Shown piece after piece: positions 11,345 to 22,910 of a DNA stretch of 64,000 bases. Each line of letters begins with the position of its first letter. Positions within the stretch are counted from its first letter, which is position 1. Where the stretch lies: assembly GCA_002102555.1 (NCBI GenBank), contig MCFL01000100.1, positions 1 through 64,000 on the forward strand, read 5' to 3'. This DNA is from Catenaria anguillulae PL171 (taxonomy: Eukaryota > Blastocladiomycota > Blastocladiomycetes > Blastocladiales > Catenariaceae). The notes below the pieces were generated by a model, which saw only the letters and a list, made by a program, of their open reading frames with translations, made no database searches and was not told the origin of the DNA. The position numbers were made by a program, and so were the translations under genes.

Positions 11345-14300
11345 CTAGATAAATCCATGCAACTGTCCATCCTGGCCGCCCATCACTACCGTAGCCAACC
11401 CACCCTCAGGCTCCAAGTACGTTACTGACGTTACCATGCGCGACGATATCGGTTTCCACTTAATCGCGGTTGCTACAGGGTGGCTCTGCTGGACACCGCC
11501 GCTCGGATCCAGACAAACCGTTGACATGGTTCCGTTCGAGTCCATGGCCAGCACCATGGACGAGTTGAGTGCGTGGAGGTGTGCAATGTCGGCAAGTCCA
11601 TTTACTAAATGCGCAGTAAAGTGATCACGAGTCAGGAAGAAAAAAAAAAAAAAAAAAAAAAAGCGAGATGAAGGAGATAGAAACATACCCCGAATCACCC
11701 GTTGCAGGGCAAAAGTGGCCACACTCCAACAATGAATAGCATTGTCACCTTGGGCGACACTCACAAGCACATCATTTGCAAACAGGAGCTACAACAATCA
11801 GACGACAAATACCTGATTAGCATTGCATGAAGTCCACAGCCAGGCATTGGCTTCGCACAAGACATACATGGGACACCGCTGTATCATGCGCTCGCCACGC
11901 CGCAAGCAATGTACCCATTTGCACTTCGAGCACGCTGATGGAACCAAGAGACGAGCCGGCAGCAATAATGGATGATTTTGCCGACACAACCACTGCGGTA
12001 ATGGATCCGGTGAACCCCGAGCCGGTGGCAAAGTGAATTGGTGCACTCCGAGTTCGCAAATCGTCCACGCTGTTATTTAACTGCTTGTGAGAAAGTGAAA
12101 AGGCATGCAAAAAGTGGCAAGGAACCGCAACGCACAAAACGGTGCCATGACCAGTCGCCGCACCGACAATCAACCTTGCATCCTGCCAGGGTTGGATCAT
12201 GCTCAGCGCGTGCTTACTCTTGACTTGAACGACAGACTGAGCCGATTCAGCGTCCCAGACATGAACCCCGCCATCGCAAGAAAGCACATATGGGCCAAGT
12301 CCGCAAACCTCGGTCACCGAGTCTTGATGCAGCGCGTAGGACATTGATGGTTGGAGCGGGGAAGAAAGTGTTGGATCCGGGTCCCGCAAGATGTTGTCAA
12401 TGTTCCTGTTGTCAAATCTTGTTGATGAGCATACGGCCATGAGCCGCAGAAGCGAGCAAGTGGCATACCAGAGTCGGACAGTCTTGTCACGACCGCCCGT
12501 GATGAGCTGGCGGGAGTACTCGAGGTGGCCGACACATTGGATGTTTGCATGTGCTGGGAAAGAATGTCAGAGAAGCAAGACGCGATTCAATTAATGGGAA
12601 GTAAGGCATACCTGTAAACGACCACACCCGCCGTGCGAGAAACTCGTTTGACTGGTTCCATACCTGGGCGTGGTAATCATCCCCTTGGACAACTCGCACC
12701 TGCGGACGAGAGGCACTGCCAAAACTCGCTCGGTTCGTTGCCATCAAGTCAATGCTGCTCGCTGTGGACGACCGACTCCCTCGCAGGTCGTCAATCGAAA
12801 GTGGTATCGAGCCGGCCACGGAGTGTGGTCGTTGCAACCCCAAGAGCCCGCTCAAAGCTGCGCCACCCAATCCAACCAAATCATGATACGACGACCTCCG
12901 TGACGCCGGCGTCATGTCCAAATCAACAACATGAGCCTTGGCCTGCGGCACACCGACCGAAGCGGTTCCCGACGCCGAACTGCCTCTCTGTCCCAGTTCC
13001 TCGGCAACACCATTCCCGAATGCACGCCGTTCCGCCTCGGCCGCCCACACATACTGTGCGCGAACTTGCTCATGCCCAAGAATCGAGCACACAAGCGTGT
13101 AGGCCATGAACACAATTTGCTGCCCGCCGACAGGGGAATTGCTATCGCCAACGGCAATCTCGCAAAGCATGGTCAACGTAGGCAGCAATTCGGCAAATAC
13201 AGCGCCACTCAGATCTGCATACTTGACCACGACCTCGGCGAGATCGAGCGCGAGTAGAATCAATCCCGGATGCATCTTGCCCACGGCTTCTTCGAGCATG
13301 TGTGCGACCGCCTGGCAGAGAGTGGAGTCGACTTGGACCGAGGCGGCAATTCGTTCCACTATGCCGTTGAGAAGTTGGCCGGCCTTGTCTAGGAGTGAAG
13401 GCGAGTGTGCAACTTGAAAAACCTCACGGGTCAAAAACGGGACAAGGAGCTGGCGCATGAAGGTGATCCCAAAGTGCTTTCCGACTTGCAGGAGGATGGA
13501 AAGCAGGGGGTGGTTTCCGGACGGCTTGCGCAACAGGTGCGATAGGAGCGGGAAGAGGCGGAGACGTGTACGGACCGGACCAAGAATGATGCTGTGCAAG
13601 CCAAGATGTAATGTTAGCCAACCCTTCCATGTTCCGCTCAATGATCCCGCAAAGTGAAACGTACGCGAGAGAAACAATGAACTGTCCATCCACCACCACG
13701 CAGCCATTTCCTAGATTACCACCACTTGCGCCAGCCGGGACGCTCGCATCCCACTCGACAATCGCCCTTGATATGCGCCCCCACATTCGATGAATCAAGC
13801 GATCTGGCCCAAAGTACCTGGCCACGAGCGTCAAAGAGACGCTACCTGCCGCGCTTGACTTGCCGCTCGTGACGGCGGGACCGACCAACACTGTAGCCTC
13901 GATCATGGGTCCAAAAACCTGCTCAAACAACTCTTGATGCATCCGCACCCATGCCCGCTCCATCAAATCGGGCAAGAACATGACACGACGTGCGTGATGT
14001 ACGGCAACCTCAATTGCTTCGGGCGCAAGTGCCGCGGCCGGCCACATGGATCCCGCCGAGATAGCCGACGCCGCACCAGAGGCCGAGGGACCCGACGCCG
14101 ATGCACTGGCCGGGATCGCCGTGGACGCGCTTGCCGTACTCGTTCCCGCATTGACAGCGCCGCTCGAGCCCAGCCCAAACCGTGAGTGCAGACCCAACAC
14201 GTATGTGTACAGGTGGGGCAAACTTGGATGCACCGCTGCCGGCAACTTCAATTCTGCCGGTGTGCTCGTTCCACGGAAGTACAGGGCGTCAAACTGAATG

Positions 14301-16081
14301 GTGCGTTCAAAGTCTTCCACGCTCGACTCCTTGGTCAACCGTTTCGGATGCGGGACGGTAAACACTTGCCGGATCCCATGGTGCCTGCTCACAAACGGCG
14401 AGGTTGGATGTACAATCGGCAGGGCCACATTTTTGGCCTCGACGGCCGCAGGTCCGGACAAGCGATAGCCAAACATGAGGTCAATCCACTCGTGAATACG
14501 GCTGGACACAAGATCTGACTCGAGCAACTCGCGATGCTTGGCGACAAACTCGGCCGGCGACTTTGCCCACGACGGCAACTCAAGCGCAGGGATCCCCAAG
14601 TCGGGATGGGCCTCAAACACGGCCACGTTGTCAAACCAATCGGGGACGCACTCGTCGCTGGTCCACGCATACATGCCCGCGGCATCTCTCGGCACTTCCT
14701 TTGGGTCAAACCGCTCGCGCACATGGCGCTTAAGAATCGGGAGTGGCAGCGTGCGCGCCGTGAGCATGCACATGGACAGGTCGGTGAGCAGCGCCGTGAT
14801 GTGATGCGGTTGGTCGCCTGCGGTCCATGTCATGTCGAGCTGCTCATCACCCTTTTTCAACCGGTACTTTGAGCGCGTCAGGTCGCGCAGGCCAGCGGGG
14901 TCGTCGGGCGTGTGGGTCGAAAAGTCGGTGAGCCAGGGAATGATTGGGTGTGTGTGCAGCGAGTGGTGCGTTCGGCCCGAGAGGTGATTCAGGTGAAGCA
15001 GGTAGGCGTAGGTTGAGAGTCGACCGGTGGACCATGCGAGAAATGGAGATTGCGATCTGTCGGGCAACGCCATCAAGTCCACGGGCGACGATTGGCGGTT
15101 GGGATCGGCGCCGGCAGTGCTGGGCGTGATGGTGAAGGAGGATGTAGAATCGCTCACGGGACTGGTTTCGGGTACCAATAGCGGCAGTTGGACCTTGACC
15201 CACCACCCCTGCTCAAGAAACACGTTACGGAAATCCACCTTGAGCGGCCAACTCGAACCCACACTCTTGAACCCTTTACCAAGCACTTCCTCCAGTTGAT
15301 ATGCAATCCATTGCAGCTTGAATGCGTCCAGCTCGTGTGAATGAAATGCAATGACGTCGTTCAACGACGGCAGCGCAGAATACGTTGCAAAGACGACCGC
15401 GCCAGCATCGAGCAGCGCCAATGGCGTGCGAATATGAGGATGATCCGTGAAAATACGCTCCACGCTTCGCGATACCGCCGAGGTGGGCGGCGAGCCAAGT
15501 GAAAAGCGGGGAATGGCAAATGCTTGCATGATGGACGGTCTATGAATCGGGTCGTCGGCATCTGGCACCAAGTTTGGCGGGTCAGGGCGCGTGAAACCGT
15601 CGAGCTCGTCAAGGTATCGTTCGAGGGAGACATGCTGAGGGTTAACTCCCCGTGTCGGTGCAGCAGGAATGGGGATGTTGATTTCAATGCGTGACTGGGC
15701 TGCTGGGTAGAGAAAGACGTCGATTGGGCCGATGTGGAAGCAGCGAACGTTGGTACACTGTGATGGCGAGGTCTGCGTTGCGTTGACGTAAAATGTCACC
15801 AGCTACTGAACGAGTTCGAGGGATTGCTCGCGTGAGCCTGCAATCTCAAGTCCCATCGTCATTTGAGAGGGTAATGGGCAACGCACACCAACGAGATCGT
15901 CAAACAGCGGCCGCGATCCAACATCGTCACTTGAGCCGGTCCCTTTCAGAGAACCGGATGTTGGCACCGCCGTTGAGTGTCCAAACGCGGGGGCAGCGAT
16001 CGTCGCATTTGCAAAGTCGCGGACAGAGGCGGCCACGGCGAGGGGCGGTGGCGGCGGTAAGACGGTCGTAGGTTCGGACAT
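11345..16081 (-). CDS. WDR81: WDR81-like BEACH and WD40 protein
   Basis: Six exons: 16081-15887, 15802-13665, 13591-12612, 12553-11868, 11788-11689 and 11604-11345. All phases agree and give 1452 aa. Exon 2 carries a BEACH domain (roughly residues 320-600) whose core reads like WDR81: PSWAKSPAEFVAKHRELLES, then HEWIDLMFGYRLSG and AVEAKNVALP. After a helical middle part, exons 4-6 encode WD40 repeats (GHLEYSRQLITGGRDKTVRL; HDTAVSHLLFANDVLV, completed only after splicing). In animals WDR81 works with WDR91 on endosomes to restrain class III PI3-kinase activity and support endosome maturation and aggregate clearance. The N-terminal kinase-like region of animal WDR81 was not recognised here. Intron 1 removes an in-frame TAG; intron 5 contains a 23-nt homopolymer. 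Confidence 0.88.
11640..11662 (+). repeat. A23 homopolymer inside WDR81 intron
   Basis: A run of 23 A on the plus strand, read as poly-U in the minus-strand transcript. It lies inside the 84-nt intron 11605-11688, about 35 nt from the 3' splice site, so it probably serves as an extreme pyrimidine tract. Its length may be uncertain in the assembly. Confidence 0.85.
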
Positions 16082-16440
16082 GATGTCTTTCATTCACTTG
16101 AGAGGAATTGCTTCGAGTTCGTCGACATGGCCATCTGAAAACATAGAGACAACACTCGACTGCGAGCAAGATGTATACCAACTGGAATAAAAATCAGCCG
16201 ACTGCGCCTCTGTCTCTTCTCCCAGCAGGGAAACCTGCTCCCAGCGTGGCCGTGACCTGCGATGAATTGTATCTGTACACATGATTCACTGAGCCAAGAG
16301 ACAGCCGCAGAGCAAAGACGCCACCGAGCAGATGTCGAGCGAGCGTGTGCATCCGCATCTTGGTTGAGCTTACCGTGCTCGCGAATCGTGATGGCTTTCA
16401 TGGTCGTCACCTCTCAAAACTCGGGTCAACTTGAGTGGAA

Positions 16441-16545
16441 GCTCCAGTAGCTCAATCGGTTAGAGCGCCGTGCTTATATGAACGTTCTTCATATGACGGA
16501 AGCACAGCCACGCGGAGGTTGCGGGTTCGAGCCCCGCCTGGAGCA
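16441..16545 (+). tRNA. tRNA-Ile (anticodon UAU) with 31-nt intron
   Basis: The acceptor stem GCTCCAG (16441-16447) pairs with CTGGAGC (16538-16544), and A16545 is the discriminator. The D-arm box A reads TAGCTCAATCGGTTAGAG; the T-arm GCGGG-TTCGAGC-CCCGC is box B. The anticodon stem is CCGTG/CGCGG with loop CTTATAA, giving anticodon TAT at 16475-16477. A 31-nt intron (16479-16509) follows position 37, as in eukaryotic tRNA-Ile(UAU), and contains an ATAT stretch able to pair with the anticodon. No CCA is encoded. The gene lies between WDR81 (-) and WDR89 (+). A long T-run begins near 16631; a nearer Pol III terminator is not obvious. Confidence 0.95.
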
Positions 16546-17031
16546 TTTGCGCACACACGCATCCCTTCGCTGAGAAATCTTGCGTGATTTGGGCCGTCTT
16601 TTTGGACATGGCCATGGACGGTCGCTCGAGCTTTTTTTTTTTTTTTTTTCATCCCGTTGAGTGAGCCATCGACGTATAGCCCAGAATGACCGACTGGAAG
16701 ATGTCAAGCAGCCGAGGATTGCTCGCGGCCGGAATTCGAAGGACATGGGACATGGGGAAGGATGTACATACTTATGAATATGCAGGAAAGTCAGTCTGCA
16801 TGTGTGTGCGAGCCTTGAGGTGGAGGTGGCCGGCCGGGCGCCATGGGGGGGGGGGGGGGGGGGACTCGCTTACATGCAGTGGGACAAGTCAAGGATGAAA
16901 AGGCGTTGGATGATCATCACATGAATCAATGTGACTTGTACAACTGCAGCTGACTGCCTCTGATCTCGAAGTGAGGGCTCAGAACATACGATGAAATTTC
17001 TAATCAAGTCTGTATATTTACTGCATCAAAA
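16546..17031. other. Intergenic with poly-T and poly-G tracts
   Basis: Between the tRNA and the WDR89 start. It contains a T-run of about 20 nt starting near 16631 (possible distal Pol III terminator) and the G19 tract listed separately. No protein gene is recognised. Confidence 0.5.
16845..16863 (+). repeat. G19 homopolymer
   Basis: Nineteen consecutive G within the WDR89 upstream region. It could form a G-quadruplex, but such long single-base runs are also common assembly artefacts. Confidence 0.8.
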
Positions 17032-18441
17032 ATGTCATTCACGATGGATTTCGATGCACCTACTCCAGTCAAGTCTCCTTTGGGCCTTGTCCAGCTGATC
17101 CCGCCCTTGGCCAAGGCCAAAGAGGTCCTGTTTACGGTCGACGGCGAATACATCTTTGACGTTGCGACGACGGCCTCTGCGGTTGCAGTCTCGGCGTCCA
17201 ACCACCAAATCAAAATATATGATGCTCAGTTATCGCTTCAAGGATGCCTGGTCCGTCCTTTCCGTCTGTGCGCTTGCCAAGTACCTGTGCGGGACAACGA
17301 TAGCCGTTGACCGGTAATGTTGGCTTTCAATCTCAGTAGACGGGACACACCAACACCATTTCGGCGATTCAATTCCACCCAAATGACGCCAATCTCTTGT
17401 TTTCGGCTGCTCAAGACGGCAAGACTCATTGCTGGGATCTCCGCGCACCTGCTGCACCCGTATCAACCTGGTCCGGTACGTTTGATACACTTCTTTTTGT
17501 TCATGACAGCAAGTCTATAACCTGCCCTGCAATAAATTGCCAGCTCCAAACCGCCATTCTCTCCTTTCACTTTCGCTGTCGCCGTCCGCCAGCCTCTTGG
17601 CTACTGGTACTGAGCTAGTCAGTGATGGAGCCTTCATTCACTTCTACGACTTGCGGGCTCCGGCACTGCAACATTCATTCACAGAGTCGCTCGCCGACGA
17701 TGTGACCCAGCTTGCGTTTCATCCAACGGTGGGCAACCGGCTGCTTTCCGGATCGACCGACGGGATTGCATGTGTGTTTGATCTCAACACTTGGGACGAG
17801 GACGAGGATTTGGTTGGCTCGATGCAGAGTGGGTCGTCGGTGCACAAGCTGGGCTGGTTTGGACCCACGGGCGAGTATGTGTGGATGACGACGCATACCG
17901 AGACGGTGATGTTGTGGTCTGGCGAGGGCGACTTGGTCAAGGATTTCGGCGACGTTCGGCAGTATTCGTCCGAGGAGGTGCCCATCAATTATGCGGTCGG
18001 ATTCAAGTATGATGAGGCGAGCCAGCGGTTGTATTTGGTGACTGGGTCGCATGAGTATGTTCTTTGCTATTTGTCAACCACACTTGTTTTTCCATTTCCT
18101 TGAGACTAAACGGGACTTTACTGTGACAGGGGTGCACTCTCCATTCTTCACGTCACCATGAACGAGCTCCAGCTGTGCTTTTCTGCTGGCCATGCACATT
18201 CGGACGTGATCCGACCTTTTCCATGGATATTGCGACTGGGTCGCTCATCACCGGTGGAGAAGATTCACGCCTGAGTTTGTGGCAGCCCTCACCCAGTGCG
18301 CCGCAAGTGATTCCTGCGAATGCGACCCTATCTCCCGCCGAGGTCGTCCCAGCATCGAGCTCGTCTGTTGCCGCGGCCAGCAAAGCATTCCGTGGGGCGG
18401 GGAACGACAAACCCAAGAAGTCGACCCCATATGGTCGGTGA
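17032..18441 (+). CDS. WDR89: WDR89-like WD40 protein (apparent 1-nt frameshift)
   Basis: Four exons: 17032-~17250 (or 17280), 17340-17475, 17544 to about 18056, then from 18130 to 18441. WD40 repeats are visible (GHTNTISAIQFHPNDANLLF; SAAQDGKTHCWDLRAP). The block DDVTQLAFHPTVGNRLLSGS followed by TDGIACVFDL closely follows the WDR89 family, a propeller protein of unknown function. The first donor is uncertain (GTCCGT at 17251 or GTACCT at 17281). In the last exon the frame ending HAHSDVIR must shift by -1 near 18212 to continue with TFSMDIATGSLITGGEDSRL, which is plainly the next WD repeat. This looks like one missing base, not real decay. The short C-terminal tail ends KKSTPYGR. Confidence 0.8.
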
Positions 18442-18943
18442 GGAGTGCTGCCGGGAATTGTGTTTGCGGCCAGTGTGAAATGTAACCTATGCAAAAGAAA
18501 CATGATTGTGCAATAGGTCATATCGGTTCACGCAGCGGGTTGAGGAAGTAACCAAAGAGGCCACCAGAGCAAGGAAATGCTGGGGGGAGCCAACTGGAGA
18601 ATGCAATAGCGCATGCACCAGGATTCGTGGCAAAATGGAATCCTTGTTCATCTCCCCAATGAGGCTGAGAAGAAATGGTGCGAGCGATGTATGACATGGT
18701 CACTGTTCGCACCACGCCCCGACGTGGACAACTATCTTCAGTCTCTCTTGCTCGGAAATGAAGTCGAGGGTAATCAAGTCGAAATCGAGAGTAACACTAT
18801 GCAATTTGCCTGTGCAATGCTTCAACTTGAATGCCAGCTGTCCATCATTGAAATTCGGTCCCCTGTGTTACTTAACCTACCCTTTCCTAGCGATCTTCGA
18901 ATCATTCTGCATCCCAACCCATCAACATTCTCAGGTTGTTGCC
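18442..18943. other. Intergenic, WDR89 3' end to phosphodiesterase start
   Basis: About 500 bp. The phosphodiesterase frame is open upstream to an ATG at 18758, so a longer N-terminus is possible. The sequence between 18758 and 18944 reads hydrophobic and Cys-rich, unlike the following Ser/Pro-rich part, so I treat it as leader. Confidence 0.4.
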
Positions 18944-21900
18944 ATGGCCGCTGCACACCCTATCGTAGCGGCCTCGCCCTCACCGCCGCCGCTACCATCA
19001 GTTGATGCACCATCAGGACATCCCTCGACCGGCAATCCTTCGGTTCACTCAACGTCCGTCACTTCGCATTCGCCCTCGTCAACGCAACCGGCTTCGCCCA
19101 TATCTTCGGCCCGTAAACCTCGAGGACTGTCGATAAGCACTCGCATCAACCCACCAATACCTCCACCCCATGCACATGATCCGCCCCAGACCACGAGGGC
19201 AAGAGCCCGCGGCACTATAAATGCGATCCCGCACCCGCATCACTCCATGCCAATGGTCCAGCCCCGACAGAATCGCCGAGAGGGTCAAGTGCACCCAATG
19301 GACAGCACTCAATGCTTGCTGCATCCATACCCACGTGGGGCACAGTGTCTCTTCACGAAGATCCAGCTTCAATTGTAGGGCCGCTGTCGTCCAAATTGCT
19401 TGCGCCCGAGCAAGTCCAGCTCGTGCAGCAGGCGTTGGAAAGGCATTTCGCAATTGGCGACAGCATCATGCAATTTGGCCTTGGCATTCTCGACATGGAT
19501 CGATTCGAGCAGTTTGGTTTGGTGCTGGCAATGGCGCGACGATTACGGATTCCAGTCTTGTTGAGAATCACTCTGGATCAGTTGTTGGATTGGGCGGTTG
19601 CTGTAGACTCTTGTGCGTCGTTTCTTTTCAAGTCCACCTCCATACGCCAATTTTTTCAACGACCGCAGTCTGATTGATTCTCTCTGCGTGTACTAGTGTA
19701 CTTGCCCAACCCATACCACTCATTCGCCCACGCTGTGGACGTCACCTTCATGTGCTTCTTCACCTTTGTCAACCTGCACGCCGCAGACCTTGTCACAGAC
19801 CTCGAGCAAACTGCCGTCTTCTTCGCTGCGTTGTGCCATGACCTCGGCCATCCAGGCAAAAACAACACATTCATGATCAACACCAAGCACTCGCTCGCCG
19901 CTCGCTATCACAACCAATCCGTGCTCGAAAACTACTCTGTGGACCTTGGTCGCGACCTAATGCTCCAGCACGGCCTCCTCGCACACATGTCTGGCGCGAC
20001 CCGCGACGTGTTCATTGACATGTTTACGGACCTCATTCTCGGTACAGACATGAGCAAGCATTTTGCGCTCGTCAAGGATCTCGGCGAGTTGTCGCGGCAG
20101 CTGCTGCACGCGGATCATTTGGTGACGCTGGCAGAGGAGGAGCAGCAAGTGTCAGCTGGGTCGTTGAGTGGCGATGGTCGGCCAGAGATTACCATTGCTC
20201 CAGCTGCGACACAGCGGGATCCTCCCGTGATGCTCTCGCAGTCAGTTGCCAAGGCCTTGGATCGAATGGTCCGTGCTTCGCCAGCCCCATCAATGTCCGC
20301 GGGGCCATCGATAAGCGCGTCTGGCACGGAAACGACGCATACTGCACCACTTGTGCCCACCATGCCATTGTCCGCATCCGTCACGTTTCCCGAACCAACA
20401 GCGCGGAGGATGTCAAGCAGCAAGTCGGCAACCTTTTCTTCGCAAAACCAAGATGATGCACAAGCCGCCTTGTCGCCCAGACACAAGTTGGGATTTACTG
20501 TCGCATCCACAAATGTGCTCTCCCCTTCCATCCAACTCCCATGGGCCCCGCTCGTGCAGTCCGCATACGACGCCCCGAACTCCAGCTCGGACGATCACAC
20601 ACATGCCGTCTCTTCGAAAGTCGATTTGTCAGGCCCTGCGACTGGCGCACAATCGGACGCTCTCGCCACTGTCCAACTGCTCACTGCTCCGCAGCGAAGA
20701 AACCTCGTCAAATGCCTTCTGCACGCGGCCGACATTTCAAACACGGTTCGCCCTTGGGACTTGTGCAAGCGGTGGTCCGACTTGGTCGAAAAGGAACATT
20801 TTGCGCAGGGCGATGCCGAGCTTGCACTTGGATTGGCCCTGTCGTCGCCAAACATGGACAGGCGCAATTGCCAGCAAGCAAAGGTGTCCATGGATTTTTC
20901 GGACGTGATTATTCATCCGTTTTTCGTGCTGCTTGCCGATGTGCTTCCGGGGACAGAGCTGTACTTGGATCAGCTGGCGGTAAACCGGGCGTCTTGGGAG
21001 CAGATTCGTGAGCGGGACAAGATGCAAAGGGCGTCTTGGCGAAGGGGGCGGCTGCAGCAGAGCACGCGCATGCCGCTGGGGATGAGACAGAGGCCCCGTC
21101 GGCGTATCAGTCCGTGGTGGCAAGTCCGGTGCACGGATCTGCGGGTGCTGCATTATCGCCAGCAACTGGGATCGGGTCATCGATACCCGCCGCGTGCACG
21201 GCGAGCACGGATGCACGGCGACGGATTCCACGGATAGCATTGCGTCCAGCACGGCAACCGGGCATGGTGGACATGACGCTGGCGGCCCGCCTGCTGGGTA
21301 CACTCGTGGCCGTCGTGTCAGTGTTGCCGCAGGAACCATTGTGATCCAGAGCACTATTTCCGAGCAGCTGCAACCACACCGCTTGTAGGGTCGCCCACGG
21401 ACATGACTGCTCCCGATTTGCTCGCTTCACATACTCCCCATGCGCAATCTGCTGGATGCGAACACGAACACCCATCCCTCCCGGCTGGCGTCTGCCAAGA
21501 TGTACCACCGAACTCTGCCGGCACACCACCACCACCACAGCGATCGACGACTCCACCCATCCCCATTCCAGTGGGCACATCCTCTGTTTCCCTTCCCAAC
21601 ACGCCCATCTCTGGCCCACGCTCAACTGCCCGATCCAGCTCCCGCACCCCGCTTACTTCCACGGGGAATGAGAGGAGGACTTTGATGCCTTGTACCTTGA
21701 GTACCTCGCCCGCGCTCAATCCCGACGCCGCGCCACCCACGCTTCGCTGCACATGGACCCGCACGGCAGTTTCACAACGCGCGTCCCGCACCACTCCACA
21801 TCTGTTCCAACTGGTGCCATTCTCGGCGGATCGCAGTCACTCGGTGGATCCAGATCGCTTTCGCCCGTGAGTGGCGAGGCCGGTCCCATGTCGTCCTCGC

Positions 21901-22639
21901 CGTCGTCGTCAGCTGCTGGTGCAGCAGCAGATCCAACAGCGTTCCGTCGGTATTCGCTGGAAGCAAGCGAGCGACAACGCAGGCGAAAGTCGACTGTGGC
22001 GTTGCGCCACTTGCCACTGCTCACGTCCGCGCACGTCATGGCTGGAATCAGCCCGTCACTCGGGTCCATGGCCGTGTCGTCATCGCCCGTGGTGCCCAAC
22101 GGCGTGCCGTTCATGGGCCAGTATCCAAGCATGGCCGCAGGACTTTCGCCAACCAGATTATCGGCGGGATCGCCGTCGCGCCGTGCCACGTCTCTGACAC
22201 ATCCCGCATTGTGTTCCCCGGGCACGGCATTTCGTATTCGATGAGCTCGCTGGGCAGCGCGTCGCCAATGAGTCCAAGCATGCATGACAGTGTTGCGGGT
22301 GCTGCGCCCGGGCAAGGAAGCAGTGTCGGTTTTAGAACAAGCCAGAGCGGCGCAATCGTTGGCGACGAGCGAGTCCCGCCTGTTCCACCGGTACCCAACA
22401 TGTTTTCGCAAGGCTTTTACATTGCGACCAGAGGACCTCACAGCGGTGGCCCGATGGCCGTGCCTGCAATTGGGTCGCCGATGACGCCTCAACCTGAAGG
22501 GCCGTTGGAGCCGGCGTCCACACCTGTGTCTGGAATGAACATGGCAGCGAGGCTGTTGCGCGGCGATGGTGGCAGAGGTTCTGGCAGTAGCAGTCCGCAC
22601 CGTATCCGCGGCGTCGGATCCGGGGCCGAGTCATCGTGA
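18944..22639 (+). CDS. 3',5'-cyclic nucleotide phosphodiesterase, class I (tail frameshifted)
   Basis: Exons 18944-19112, 19190-19612 and 19697 onward join in phase (donors GTAAAC, GTGCGT). The product has a disordered N-terminus, then a PDEase_I catalytic domain with the HD-type metal site: NPYHSFAHAVDV, ALCHDLGHPGKNN, CLLHAADISNTVRPW and FFVLLADVLPGTELYLDQL. The first His motif is HSxxH where most relatives have HNxxH. Such enzymes hydrolyse cAMP and/or cGMP; specificity cannot be read here. A long insert (about residues 345-480) splits the domain before the ADISN block. The catalytic frame stays open to 21237, but from about 21030 a Ser/Pro/Ala-rich tail continues only if single bases are added near 21030, 21210, 21365, 21675 and 22240. 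It then ends at 22639. I read these as missing bases; the alternative is a gene ending at 21237. Confidence 0.72.
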
Positions 22640-22910
22640 AGGTACTGGGTAGTGGGGACACGAGCAGTCGGATTGTTGTTTGAAGGAAGATGCCACTTTT
22701 TGTTTTTGAATGTTGAATCCGTTTCCTTATGCCCAGTTTTTGTGTGTCAATCATCTGCCATGTCTTCATACGATTAGGATTTTAGACGTGCTCTTGCTTT
22801 CAAATCGGCCCAGCCATCCAGGTCTCCATAACTTTGAGTTGTCACACAACGAATCAACGACAATCATGGTGTATGCGAATATCTCGGCTTGCCAAACAAC
22901 AACCCACGCC

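Noticed and set aside
16845-16863. G19 run as a regulatory G-quadruplex
   Set aside because: A single unbroken G run of this length is as likely an assembly artefact; listed only as a repeat.
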